A stretch of 38,094 nucleotides of DNA from JBHJOF01 sp050330055 (GTDB lineage Bacteria > Pseudomonadota > Alphaproteobacteria > Kiloniellales > JAKSDN01), in assembly GCA_050330055.1 (NCBI GenBank), contig JBHJOF010000073.1:1-38094 (forward strand), given 5' to 3'. Under the pieces are notes generated by a model. It ran no database searches, was not told where the DNA came from, and worked only from the letters and a program-made list of their open reading frames with translations. How positions within the stretch are numbered: position 1 is the stretch's first letter; the number at the start of each line of letters is the position of its first letter. This document shows, piece after piece, positions 1 to 7,257 of this stretch. The position numbers were made by a program, and so were the translations under genes.

Positions 1-540
1 ATCGAGGCGGAGGGCATGCGGCGCAGCCGCATGCGGGCGGAGAGCGCCGATTTGAAGCTGGTGGTGCTGGACGCTCGTGCCTGGCGCTCGACGGCCACCG
101 ACGTCCTGGCACTTTGCGACTGGCGTAGCCTAGTGCTGCTGAACAAGCGCGACCTGCTGCCGGAACCCGGGCGCGATGGCATCGTGGCGTCGATCGCGGC
201 GGCTGCTCCGCAGGAGCTGCGCGACGCAGCGGCATCCGGCAGGCTGCGTTCGCTCTCGGCCAAGGGGGGCGAGGGCGTGGCGGAGCTGCTGGCGGCACTC
301 GGCCAGATGGCGGAGGAGGCGATGGGGGCCGGCGCCGATGGCCTGGTGACGCGGTTGCGCCATCGGCAGGCGCTGGAAGACTGTCTGGCGGCCTTGGGGC
401 GGGCGCAGGCAGCTACCGCCGTGGAGCTGGCGGCAGAGGACTTGCGCCTGGCATTGCGGGCGCTCGGCCGGATTGCGGGGCGGGTCGACGTGGAGGATGT
501 CCTGGACGTGATTTTCCGGGATTTCTGTATCGGCAAGTAG
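1..540 (+). CDS. mnmE: tRNA modification GTPase MnmE, C-terminal part (5' end outside window)
   Basis: MnmE works with MnmG to install the carboxymethylaminomethyl (or related) group on wobble U34 of certain tRNAs, in the cytoplasm. The frame is open from base 1, so the gene is cut by the window edge; 179 of the usual ~440-450 residues are present. Visible are the G4 guanine-recognition motif NKRD (bases 142-153), the SAKGGEG stretch in the G5 position, and the C-terminal FCIGK, whose Cys is the conserved catalytic-domain residue of the family. The next gene is its partner mnmG, 163 bases downstream. Walker A and the N-terminal folate-binding domain lie outside the window. Identification rests on the C-terminal motif, the G4 motif and the neighbour. 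Confidence 0.95.
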   Translation: MEAEGMRRSRMRAESADLKLVVLDARAWRSTATDVLALCDWRSLVLLNKRDLLPEPGRDGIVASIAAAAPQELRDAAASGRLRSLSAKGGEGVAELLAALGQMAEEAMGAGADGLVTRLRHRQALEDCLAALGRAQAATAVELAAEDLRLALRALGRIAGRVDVEDVLDVIFRDFCIGK

Positions 541-541
541 C

Positions 542-658
542 GACTCTCATGGTTAACGGCGCGATTACCTTGAGTTCGAGGGGTGAGGGGAGCGACATTG
601 ACCCTTAAACTGTTTCACGTGAAACGGCAGAATCGCAGGGACTCCAATGGTTAACGGC
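542..658. repeat. Pair of 19-bp direct repeats carrying TTAACCAT (CtrA-like) boxes, flanking parS
   Basis: Bases 542-560 and 640-658 match at 17 of 19 positions, both ending ATGGTTAACGGC on the plus strand. Read on the minus strand each contains TTAACCAT, which is the known CtrA half-site of alphaproteobacteria. The repeats start 98 bp apart and the parS site lies between them. Binding by CtrA is inference; the duplication itself is seen directly. Confidence 0.5.
611..626. promoter_or_regulatory. parS: parS centromere site 1
   Basis: Bases 612-625 read GTTTCACGTGAAAC, a perfect 14-bp palindrome, and 611-626 match the 16-bp ParB-binding consensus TGTTTCACGTGAAACA at 15 positions. It lies in the mnmE-mnmG gap, about 3.5 kb from parB. 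ParB is known to load here and spread, directing origin segregation. Confidence 0.93.
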
Positions 659-668
659 CGTTCTGCTT

Positions 669-697
669 TTGACTTGACCTGAGCGATTGCCTACAAC
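669..697 (+). promoter_or_regulatory. Candidate sigma-70 promoter for mnmG, possibly leaderless
   Basis: TTGACT (669-674) is separated by 17 bases from TACAAC (692-697). Transcription would start about at 703-704, at the mnmG ATG itself, and no Shine-Dalgarno is visible before that ATG. A leaderless mRNA is therefore possible. The call rests on hexamers alone. Confidence 0.35.
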
Positions 698-703
698 GCG
701 AAC

Positions 704-2629
704 ATGACCCGAGTCGATGTCATCATAGTGGGCGGCGGTCATGCCGGCTGTGAGGCCGCGGGCGCGGCCGCCCGTATGGGGGCCAGGACGCTTCTCCTTA
801 CGCACCGGCTGGACACAATCGGCGCCATGTCGTGCAACCCGGCGATCGGTGGCCTGGGCAAGGGCCATCTGGTCCGTGAGATCGATGCCCTGGACGGTGT
901 CATGGGCCGGGCGATCGACCAGGCCGGTATCCAGTTCCGTATGCTCAACCGCAGCAAGGGCCCGGCGGTTCGCGGCCCGCGCGCCCAGGCCGACCGGGCG
1001 CTCTATCGGCAGGCCATGCGCGGGCTGCTGGAAGCTCAGGAAAACCTGGAGATCCGGGCGGCTGCGGTCGAGGACCTGGAGCTCGACGCTGCGGGGCGCT
1101 GCGTTGGCGTCAAGACCTCGGAGGGCCAGGTGCTGTCGGCGGCGGCGGTGGTGCTGACCACTGGCACCTTCCTGCGCGGCCTGATCCACATCGGCGAGGA
1201 GAGGCTTCCGGCCGGCCGGGTGGGCGAAGCGCCGGCACTCGGCCTGTCGGAGACCCTGGCGCGGGCGGGATTTACCCTGGGCCGGCTGAAGACCGGCACG
1301 CCGCCGCGGCTCGATGGCCGAACAATCGACTATGCGGGGCTGGCCGAGCAGCCGGGCGACGAGCCGCCGCAGCCATTCTCGACCCTGACGACGGCGATCC
1401 GGCAGCGCCAGGTGACTTGCCATATCACCTACACCTCGCTGGAGAGCCACCGGCTGATCCGAGAGAACCTGCACCGGGCGCCGATCTACTCCGGCCAGAT
1501 CGAGAGCAGCGGGCCGCGCTATTGCCCCTCAATCGAGGACAAGGTGGTGCGCTTCGCCGATCGCGAGCGCCACCAGATATTCCTGGAGCCCGAGGGGCTG
1601 GACGACCCGACGGTCTATCCCAATGGCATCTCGACGTCGCTGCCGCGCGAGGTGCAGGCGGCGCTGCTCAAGACGATCCCGGGCCTGGAGCGGGCGGTCA
1701 TGCTGCGGCCCGGCTACGCCATCGAGTACGACTATTTCGATCCGCGCGGACTCAAGACCTCGCTGGAAACCAAGGCGGTCGCCGGACTGTTCTTCGCCGG
1801 CCAGATCAACGGCACCACCGGCTACGAGGAGGCGGCGGCGCAAGGCCTGATGGCTGGGATCAACGCGGCGCTGCGGGCGGGCGGGGGCGTCGGAAAGGCA
1901 ACCGAATCCTTCGTCCTCGACCGCGCCGAGGCCTACATCGGCGTGATGATCGACGACCTGGTGAACCGGGGCGTCACCGAGCCATACCGCATGTTCACCA
2001 GCCGGGCCGAGTACCGCCTGCATCTGCGGGCCGACAACGCCGACCAGCGTCTGACGCCGCGCGGCGGGATGATCGGCTGTATCGGCGCAGAGCGGGCCAC
2101 GGCCTTTTCCGCCAAGGCCCGGGCCCTGGCCGAGGCGCGCGAGCTGGCGCGCCGGGTGAGCGCCACCCCGGACGCTCTGGCCGGCCATGGCCTGCCCGTC
2201 AAGCGCGACGGCGTGCGTCGCAGCGCCTTCGACCTGCTGCGCCATCCAGGGGTCGATCTGGCCCGACTGGCCTCGATCTGGCCCGAGCTGGGATCGCTGG
2301 CGCCGGCAGTCGTCGAGCAGCTCGAGATCGAGGCAGGCTACGCCGGCTATCTGGAGCGGCAGGAGGCCGACATCCATGCCTTCCGCCGCGACGAGGCGCT
2401 GCGCCTGCCGGGCGATTTGGCCTATGACAGAATTCCGGGGCTGTCGAAGGAGTTGCAGGAAGTCCTCGACCGGGCGCGGCCGGCGACCCTGGGGGCGGCG
2501 GCGCGTCTGTCCGGCGTCACGCCGGCGGCCTTGGTGACCCTGCTCCGCTATGTAAAGAAGGCCAGCGGTCGGGCGGGGCGGCCGGGCAGGCAAGCGGCGC
2601 AGGAGGGGGGCGCCATTGACGCTGCCTAG
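704..2629 (+). CDS. mnmG: tRNA uridine-5-carboxymethylaminomethyl(34) synthesis enzyme MnmG
   Basis: FAD-dependent partner of MnmE (also called GidA), which modifies wobble U34 of tRNAs. The 641-residue length is normal for the family. The N-terminus carries the dinucleotide-binding loop VGGGHAGCEAA (from residue 9), followed by the family signatures CNPAIGGLGKGH, GPRAQADR and YCPSIEDKVVRF. The C-terminal helical domain, which contacts MnmE and tRNA, ends in an Ala/Gly/Arg-rich tail of about 20 residues. The ATG at 704 lets the flavin-binding strand begin at residue 4, as expected. Its stop overlaps the rsmG start by 14 nt, suggesting translational coupling. A parS site and two TTAACCAT repeats lie upstream. 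Confidence 0.98.
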   Translation: MTRVDVIIVGGGHAGCEAAGAAARMGARTLLLTHRLDTIGAMSCNPAIGGLGKGHLVREIDALDGVMGRAIDQAGIQFRMLNRSKGPAVRGPRAQADRALYRQAMRGLLEAQENLEIRAAAVEDLELDAAGRCVGVKTSEGQVLSAAAVVLTTGTFLRGLIHIGEERLPAGRVGEAPALGLSETLARAGFTLGRLKTGTPPRLDGRTIDYAGLAEQPGDEPPQPFSTLTTAIRQRQVTCHITYTSLESHRLIRENLHRAPIYSGQIESSGPRYCPSIEDKVVRFADRERHQIFLEPEGLDDPTVYPNGISTSLPREVQAALLKTIPGLERAVMLRPGYAIEYDYFDPRGLKTSLETKAVAGLFFAGQINGTTGYEEAAAQGLMAGINAALRAGGGVGKATESFVLDRAEAYIGVMIDDLVNRGVTEPYRMFTSRAEYRLHLRADNADQRLTPRGGMIGCIGAERATAFSAKARALAEARELARRVSATPDALAGHGLPVKRDGVRRSAFDLLRHPGVDLARLASIWPELGSLAPAVVEQLEIEAGYAGYLERQEADIHAFRRDEALRLPGDLAYDRIPGLSKELQEVLDRARPATLGAAARLSGVTPAALVTLLRYVKKASGRAGRPGRQAAQEGGAIDAA

Positions 2630-3293
2630 TGGAGAGGACGTGAGAGAAGCCCTGACGGTCGAGGCCTTTCAAGACGCCACCCGTGTTTCACGTGAAACGC
2701 TGGAGCGACTGAAGGTCTACGCCGAGCTGCTGGTCAAGTGGAACGGCAGCATCAACCTGGTCGGCGCCAAATCGCTCGACGATCTCTGGGGCCGGCACAT
2801 GCTGGATTCGGCACAGCTCCAACCGCTGCTGCCGCCGAAACCACCGGAGCGGTCGCTGGTGATCGTCGATCTCGGCACGGGCGCCGGCTTCCCCGGCATG
2901 GTGCTCTCGATCCTCGGGGCCGGCGAGGTCCACCTGATCGAGTCGGACCAGCGCAAGGTGCAGTTTCTCCGCGAGGTGGCGCGTAATGTCGGCAGCGAGG
3001 CCCACATCCACGGCGTCCGCATCGAGGAGCTGCGACCCTTTCCGGCCGACGTGGTGACGGCCAGGGCCCTGGCGCCGCTCGACAAGTTGCTGCAGCACGC
3101 CGCGCCCTACCTGGAAGGCGGCGGGTATGCACTTTTTCTCAAGGGGCGCCGGGCCCGACAGGAATTGACCGAGGCTGAGAAAGCATGGAAGATGCAGGCG
3201 GATTGCATCCCGAGCCGATCCGATCCGTCCGGCACCATCCTCCACGTCGGAGACATCAGCGCGCGTGAGACCAGCGGGCATGGAATGGTCTGA
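2616..3293 (+). CDS. rsmG: 16S rRNA (guanine-N7) methyltransferase RsmG
   Basis: SAM-dependent methyltransferase (GidB) that methylates N7 of G527 (E. coli numbering) of 16S rRNA. At 225 residues it is slightly longer than the usual 205-220. The family pattern is clear: KWNGSINLVG near residue 42, then the SAM-binding motif VDLGTGAGFPGMVLS, then VTARALAPLDKLL. The start is a TTG at 2616; it is preferred because AGGAGG stands at 2601-2606, 9 bases upstream, and no ATG fits. The start overlaps the end of mnmG by 14 nt, and its own end overlaps parA by 14 nt. A second parS lies inside the coding sequence, where it encodes V-S-R-E-T. Confidence 0.96.
   Translation: MTLPSGEDVREALTVEAFQDATRVSRETLERLKVYAELLVKWNGSINLVGAKSLDDLWGRHMLDSAQLQPLLPPKPPERSLVIVDLGTGAGFPGMVLSILGAGEVHLIESDQRKVQFLREVARNVGSEAHIHGVRIEELRPFPADVVTARALAPLDKLLQHAAPYLEGGGYALFLKGRRARQELTEAEKAWKMQADCIPSRSDPSGTILHVGDISARETSGHGMV
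2684..2699. promoter_or_regulatory. parS: parS centromere site 2, inside rsmG
   Basis: Bases 2685-2698 repeat the perfect palindrome GTTTCACGTGAAAC, with the same T and G flanks as site 1. It is read in frame as V-S-R-E-T, so one stretch serves as protein code and ParB site. It lies about 600 bp before parA. Confidence 0.92.
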
Positions 3294-4104
3294 AAGCCAG
3301 TCGCTGCGGGCCAGAGTGCTCGCGGTGGCGAACCAGAAGGGCGGCGTCGGCAAGACGACCACAGCCATCAACCTGGCGACGGCGCTCGCCGCCTGCGAGA
3401 AGCGGGTGCTGGTCATCGACATGGACCCGCAGGGCAACGCCAGTACCGGCCTGGGGCTCGACACCCGGCATCGTCCCGAAAACATCTATCCGGTGCTGGT
3501 GCAGGACCTCCCGGCCACGGCGGCAGTCGTCCGGAGCGACGTCCCCGGCATGGACGTGATCCCTTCGTCGGTCGATCTCTCGGGCGCGGAGATCGAGCTG
3601 ATCGACCTTCAGCGCCGGGAATACCGCCTGGCCGATGCGATCGGCCCCTTGCGGGAGCGCTATGACTACATACTGATCGACTGCCCGCCGGCGCTCGGGC
3701 TCTTGACGCTGAACGCCCTGGTTGCGGCCGACGCCGTGCTGGTGCCGCTGCAGGCCGAGTTCTATGCGCTGCAGGGCCTGACCCATCTGCTCAACACCCT
3801 GGAGCGGGTCAAGCGCGCCCTCAACCCGCGCTTGACCATCCAGGGGATCGTTCTAACCATGTATGATCGGCGCAACAATCTGAGCGACATGGTTGCGGCC
3901 GACGTACGGGCTCATCTCGGCGCCAAGGTCTACGAGACCGTGATCCCGCGCAACGTGCGGGTCTCGGAGGCGCCGTCGCATGGCAAGCCAGTGCTGCTCT
4001 ACGACATGCGCTGTGCCGGGGCGCGGGCCTACATTCGTTTGGCGGGCGAGATTCTGCGCCGCGAACAGGACTTGGCGACACGCTCGGCCGTCCTGGCGTC
4101 CTGA
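3280..4104 (+). CDS. parA: Chromosome partitioning ATPase ParA
   Basis: Walker-type ATPase of the ParA/Soj/MinD family that moves ParB-parS complexes during segregation. The 274-residue protein has the deviant Walker A NQKGGVGKTTT (signature Lys at residue 20), the MDPQGNAS switch motif, and DYILIDCPPALG as Walker B. The short N-terminus before the P-loop (about 17 residues) marks it as a chromosomal ParA without the extra DNA-binding domain of plasmid type Ia forms. The ATG at 3280 is chosen; an in-frame GTG at 3265 would add five residues. It overlaps rsmG by 14 nt and is followed by parB after 46 bases. Confidence 0.97.
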   Translation: MEWSESQSLRARVLAVANQKGGVGKTTTAINLATALAACEKRVLVIDMDPQGNASTGLGLDTRHRPENIYPVLVQDLPATAAVVRSDVPGMDVIPSSVDLSGAEIELIDLQRREYRLADAIGPLRERYDYILIDCPPALGLLTLNALVAADAVLVPLQAEFYALQGLTHLLNTLERVKRALNPRLTIQGIVLTMYDRRNNLSDMVAADVRAHLGAKVYETVIPRNVRVSEAPSHGKPVLLYDMRCAGARAYIRLAGEILRREQDLATRSAVLAS

Positions 4105-4150
4105 GGCAGCGCGGCATGGCGAGAGCCCGCATGTTTACTGGATCATTTCG

Positions 4151-5050
4151 ATGACGGAACAATCAACGCGCAGCAATCTGGGCCGTGGTCTCTCGGCCCT
4201 GTTCGGCGAGGAAGGCAGCGACTACGCCTCGCTCGACCGGGTCCGCTCCAGCAAGGAGGTGCCGATCGAGCAGCTCCATCCCAATCCCAAGCAGCCGCGC
4301 CAGAGCTTCGACGACACGGCGCTCCAGGAACTCGCCGATTCGATCAAGGAAAACGGCCTCCTGCAGCCGATCCTGGTGCGCCGCCACGCCGAGCGTACGG
4401 CGGAGTACGAAATCGTGGCCGGCGAACGCCGCTGGCGCGCCGCCCAGATCGCCAAGCTGCACAGCGTCCCGGTGGTGATCCGTGAGCTGACCGACAGCCA
4501 GGCGCTCGAAGTCGCGCTGGTCGAGAACCTGCAGCGCCAGGATCTCTCGGCGCTGGAAGAGGCCGAGGCCTACAAGCGGCTGGTCGACGAGTTCCACAAC
4601 AGCCAGGATGACCTCGGGCGCGCGGTCGGCAAGAGCCGCAGCCACGTGGCCAACAGCCTGCGCCTGCTGGGCCTGCCGGAGCCGGTCAAGGAGCTGCTGC
4701 GCAAGGGCGATCTCACCGCCGGCCACGCCCGCGCGCTGCTGACCGCCGACAATCCGGAAGCGGTCGCCCGCGAGGTGGTGAAGAAGCAGCTCAACGTGCG
4801 CCAGACCGAGCGCCTGGTGCAGCATGCCAAGGAGGGCGCGAAGCCGCGCGCCGCCGGCAAGTCCGGCGCGGCGCAGGTCAAGGACAGCGATACGCTGGCG
4901 CTCGAGCACGATCTTTCGAGCCTGCTCGGCATGCGGGTCAACATCGAGATCCGCGGCCAGGGCGGCGCCTTGACGATTCACTACCAGAGCCTCGAGCAGC
5001 TCGACGATCTCCTGCGCCGCTTGAACCAGGGCGCCGCCGGCGGCGACTGA
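4151..5050 (+). CDS. parB: Chromosome partitioning protein ParB
   Basis: ParB/Spo0J CTPase clamp that binds parS and spreads on neighbouring DNA. The 299-residue protein opens with the conserved SNLGRGLSALFGEE, then the N-terminal CTP-binding domain with VAGERRWRA (the GERRxR motif) and VENLQRQDLSALEEA. A helix-turn-helix region follows (DLGRAVGKSRSHVANSLRLLGLP). After a basic Ala-rich linker, the C-terminal dimerisation domain contains IEIRGQGGALTIHY. The ATG at 4151 is chosen because it gives the family's usual N-terminus; the same frame stays open upstream into parA, but those residues resemble no ParB. Its targets are present at 611-626 and 2684-2699. Confidence 0.98.
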   Translation: MTEQSTRSNLGRGLSALFGEEGSDYASLDRVRSSKEVPIEQLHPNPKQPRQSFDDTALQELADSIKENGLLQPILVRRHAERTAEYEIVAGERRWRAAQIAKLHSVPVVIRELTDSQALEVALVENLQRQDLSALEEAEAYKRLVDEFHNSQDDLGRAVGKSRSHVANSLRLLGLPEPVKELLRKGDLTAGHARALLTADNPEAVAREVVKKQLNVRQTERLVQHAKEGAKPRAAGKSGAAQVKDSDTLALEHDLSSLLGMRVNIEIRGQGGALTIHYQSLEQLDDLLRRLNQGAAGGD

Positions 5051-5068
5051 GCGGCGTCTTCGCCGCTC
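5049..5068 (+). terminator. Hairpin at the parB stop, possible terminator
   Basis: GAGCGGCG (5049-5056), loop TCTT, CGCCGCTC (5061-5068) form a perfect 8-bp GC-rich stem that begins inside the parB stop codon. No T-run follows, so intrinsic termination is uncertain; it may instead protect the mRNA 3' end. Confidence 0.4.
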
Positions 5069-5099
5069 TAGAGCCGCGGGGCCAGCCCCGACCAAGATC

Positions 5100-5241
5100 G
5101 TTTCGCTTGCGAAACCGTCTCATTTGTCACTTGGCTAAACCATTCCGATAGCGGAATGAACTGATGCCACGACGCGCTATTCTGTTTCGCATGCGAAACG
5201 AGCGTGTAAAGCGGGCGACGAATTTGTTTCCTAGGCGAAAC
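5100..5241. repeat. Array of four palindromes with exact 42-bp spacing
   Basis: The palindromes are 5100-5115 (GTTTCGCTTGCGAAAC), 5141-5158 (CATTCCGATAGCGGAATG), 5184-5199 (GTTTCGCATGCGAAAC, perfect) and 5226-5241 (GTTTCCTAGGCGAAAC). Their centres are 5107.5, 5149.5, 5191.5 and 5233.5, so each step is 42 bp, about four helical turns. The 24-26 bp between palindromes are not conserved. Three share half-sites GTTTC and GAAAC with parS but with a 6-bp rather than 4-bp centre. The function is unknown; a phased operator array or a remnant of a repeat family are the main options. Confidence 0.8.
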
Positions 5242-5323
5242 GACCGAGGCGGGCATTGCGTTCGTTGCGCTACGGCATTCACACATCTCGGGCGGGAGAA
5301 GCTCGTCATTGCCACAGCCACGG

Positions 5324-5455
5324 CTGTCGTCCCGGCACTTGTTGCCGGGACCCATATGCCCTAGCCGCTCACGTACTGACGCTTATGGGTCCCGGGGACA
5401 AGCCCCGCCTGCGCGGCCGAAGCCGCTTCGGCGCGGCGAAGGCCCGGGACGACAG
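5324..5455. repeat. Dispersed nested inverted-repeat element, copy 1
   Basis: Outer arms CTGTCGTCCCGG (5324-5335) and CCGGGACGACAG (5444-5455) are a perfect 12-bp inverted repeat. Inside lie the hairpin GTCCCGGCA-CTTGT-TGCCGGGAC (5329-5351) and a pair CCGGGACCCATA / TATGGGTCCCGG. Bases 5404-5447 match the reverse complement of 31004-31047 at 41 of 44 positions, so this is a dispersed family. It carries no coding capacity. Confidence 0.75.
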
Positions 5456-5540
5456 TGGCGTGTGCATAGCCATTGCGAGACCACGGCATGAAAGCGTGGT
5501 TCTTGTAGTTCGTGGGCGGGGATGCGACCCACGGCCCTGT

Positions 5541-6617
5541 TTAGTGCGCTCGGGCCTGGCGCCTGGAAGCCTGCGCTCTGGTGGGCGCATTGGCGGCGAT
5601 CTCCAGCAGGGCACGGGCGGCCAGACTTTCGGCCGGCGCGCCGCTGCTCTTGCAGGCGAGCTCGGCTTCGAGCAGGCGGGCCAGCGCGCGACCGAGCTGC
5701 TGCGCCGACCAGGCGCGCTGCTGCGCCTTGAAGCGCTCGGCCATCTTCCAGAACACCGGCGGGCGCAACCGCTTCATGGCGTCGGCCTGGGGCAGGCCGC
5801 CCGCCGCCAGGCCAGCCACCAGGTGCAGCCGCTGGAAATGCCCCGCCACGGCACGCAGGGCGGCGATCGGCGAGAGTCCTTCCTGCAGGCTGCGTTCAAG
5901 GATCCGCTCGAGCGCCACCAGATCGCCGTCGGCCGTGGCATAGACCAGGTCGTCGAGGGTGAGTGCCGCGTTGTCGCCGACGCAGGCGACGGCATCTTCC
6001 AGCATCACCTGGCGGCGCTCGGCCGATCCACCCGCAGGCGCCTGCATATAGAGCACAAGCTTTTCCAGCTCGCGCCGGGTGACTTGCCGGTCTTCGCCCA
6101 GCCGGCTGGCAAGGAAACCCAGCGCGTCCGGCGCGACCTCCAAGCCGGCCTCGGCTAGCGCACCGCGGATCACGCTGGGCAGGCTTTCGGCGTCGTCCTT
6201 GTAACAGGGCAGGGCGGCGCCGTTGCCGGCCGACTCGAAGAGCTTGCGCAGGGCCGAGCGCGGCGCCAGGTCGCCGGCTTCGATCACCAGCAGGGCATCG
6301 CCCGGCGGCGCCTCGAGAATCGCGGACAGCGGAGCCGCCAGCGCCTCGTCCGGATCGCGCAGGCGCACCACGCGGCGGCCGCCGGTCAGCGCCATGGCGG
6401 CCAACTCGTCGCCGAGCCGGGCCGGATCGTCGTTCGCCTGCTGTCCGGTCAGCTCGGCGACGCGGAAGGGGTCGCCCGGATCTTCGACAACCGAGCGCAC
6501 CAGCTTGCCGGCACGTTCGCGCACCAGGCCGCCGTCGGGACCATAGACCAGCACGGCCACGACCCGCGCGTCCGGCGACGCGGCGAAGCGGTCGGCCTGA
6601 GTGGCGGAGATCTTCAC
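5541..6617 (-). CDS. holA: DNA polymerase III subunit delta (clamp loader)
   Basis: HolA is the delta subunit of the clamp loader, which opens the beta sliding clamp during replication. The 358-residue protein fits the family length. Recognisable are the N-terminal VAVLVYGPDGGLVRERAGKL (the degenerate nucleotide-binding region), PFRVAELTGQQ, ALLVIEAGDLAPRSALRKLFE, and the C-terminal LARLLEAELACKSSG stretch typical of HolA. It lies 49 bases downstream of lptE on the same strand; the order leuS-lptE-holA is a known alphaproteobacterial arrangement and suggests one operon. The ATG at 6617 places the first beta strand properly. It converges on parB across a 490-base gap. Confidence 0.93.
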   Translation of the reverse strand: MKISATQADRFAASPDARVVAVLVYGPDGGLVRERAGKLVRSVVEDPGDPFRVAELTGQQANDDPARLGDELAAMALTGGRRVVRLRDPDEALAAPLSAILEAPPGDALLVIEAGDLAPRSALRKLFESAGNGAALPCYKDDAESLPSVIRGALAEAGLEVAPDALGFLASRLGEDRQVTRRELEKLVLYMQAPAGGSAERRQVMLEDAVACVGDNAALTLDDLVYATADGDLVALERILERSLQEGLSPIAALRAVAGHFQRLHLVAGLAAGGLPQADAMKRLRPPVFWKMAERFKAQQRAWSAQQLGRALARLLEAELACKSSGAPAESLAARALLEIAANAPTRAQASRRQARAH

Positions 6618-6666
6618 GCTGCTGCGCGAGCCCTATCGGCCCGCGGCTCCGCACGCGAAGGGCGCA

Positions 6667-7257
6667 TCACTGCGTCCCACCGGCCGCCGACGCGCCGCTG
6701 CGCGCACGATTGAAGAAGGTGGCGAGCTGCAGCCGCACCCGCTCCGACAGCTCGCGCAGGCCGCGGTTGCGCGCGTCCTGCTCCGAGGTGTAGGTGGCGA
6801 ACTGCGAGCTCAGGATGTTGTAGCTGGTGATCGCGTTGGTCACGCCCTCGAACAGCTGCTGATCATTGTCGCGGCGGCTCAGCGAGAAGCTCGCGCGCAA
6901 TCGCAGATTGGCCCGCGTCGCGGTCTCGTCGGAGCGGATCGCCAGCTGCTCGGTCGTTTCCGTGAGACGGATCCGCAGCACGTAGGCGGGGTCGCCCGGC
7001 AGGCCGCGCGGGTTCAGGCGGTCGCGCAGATAGTTGTGGAAAATCTGGCCGGTGCGGTCGCGCAGCGGCATGACATAGACCGACGCCAAGTCGTTCACCG
7101 GCCCGATGCTCGCGCTCTCGTCGGGCTTGGCATAGAGCGGCTGAAAGCCGCAACCGGCGAGGCCGCCGGCAATGAACATCAGGCCGAGCGCAGCACAAAG
7201 TCCCGCGACCACCTGGCGTCGCACTGCGTTCCCGTCTCTGCCTTCAGGCCACGACAT
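6667..7257 (-). CDS. lptE: LPS-assembly lipoprotein LptE
   Basis: LptE is the outer-membrane lipoprotein that plugs LptD and helps insert lipopolysaccharide into the outer leaflet. The 196-residue product has basic residues, a hydrophobic segment (about residues 16-34) and a lipobox LAGC with the acylated Cys at 36, followed by GFQPLYA, the hallmark of this family. The fold region contains VYVMPLRDRTGQIFHNYLRD and the TSYNILSSQFATYTSEQDAR segment common in alphaproteobacterial LptE. The ATG at 7257 is chosen because it gives a proper signal peptide; it overlaps the leuS end by 14 nt. The frame stays open upstream but there encodes no plausible protein. Confidence 0.9.
   Translation of the reverse strand: MSWPEGRDGNAVRRQVVAGLCAALGLMFIAGGLAGCGFQPLYAKPDESASIGPVNDLASVYVMPLRDRTGQIFHNYLRDRLNPRGLPGDPAYVLRIRLTETTEQLAIRSDETATRANLRLRASFSLSRRDNDQQLFEGVTNAITSYNILSSQFATYTSEQDARNRGLRELSERVRLQLATFFNRARSGASAAGGTQ

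Larger units (their letters stand above)
5051..5540. other. Gene-free convergent gap between parB and holA
   Basis: These 490 bases hold no credible gene. From left to right they contain the parB hairpin, a four-palindrome array (5100-5241), and a nested inverted-repeat element (5324-5455). Short open frames across the array on both strands have a 14-residue period that simply mirrors the 42-bp DNA period; they lack starts with ribosome sites and known domains. Confidence 0.7.

Noticed and set aside
541..703. Replication origin (oriC)
   Set aside because: parS is present, but no DnaA-box cluster (TTATNCACA) or AT-rich unwinding stretch was seen.
605..1474. Long minus-strand open frame across mnmG
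   Set aside because: It mirrors the mnmG codons in a high-GC gene, with no domain or ribosome site.
3980..4150. N-terminal extension of ParB
   Set aside because: These codons overlap parA and resemble no ParB; the ATG at 4151 starts the family sequence.
5100..5241. CRISPR array
   Set aside because: Repeats are only 16-18 bp, differ among themselves, number four, and no cas gene is in the window.
5127..5355. Short peptides with a 14-residue repeat over the palindrome array
   Set aside because: The periodicity follows from the 42-bp DNA repeat; they occur in several frames on both strands and lack start signals.
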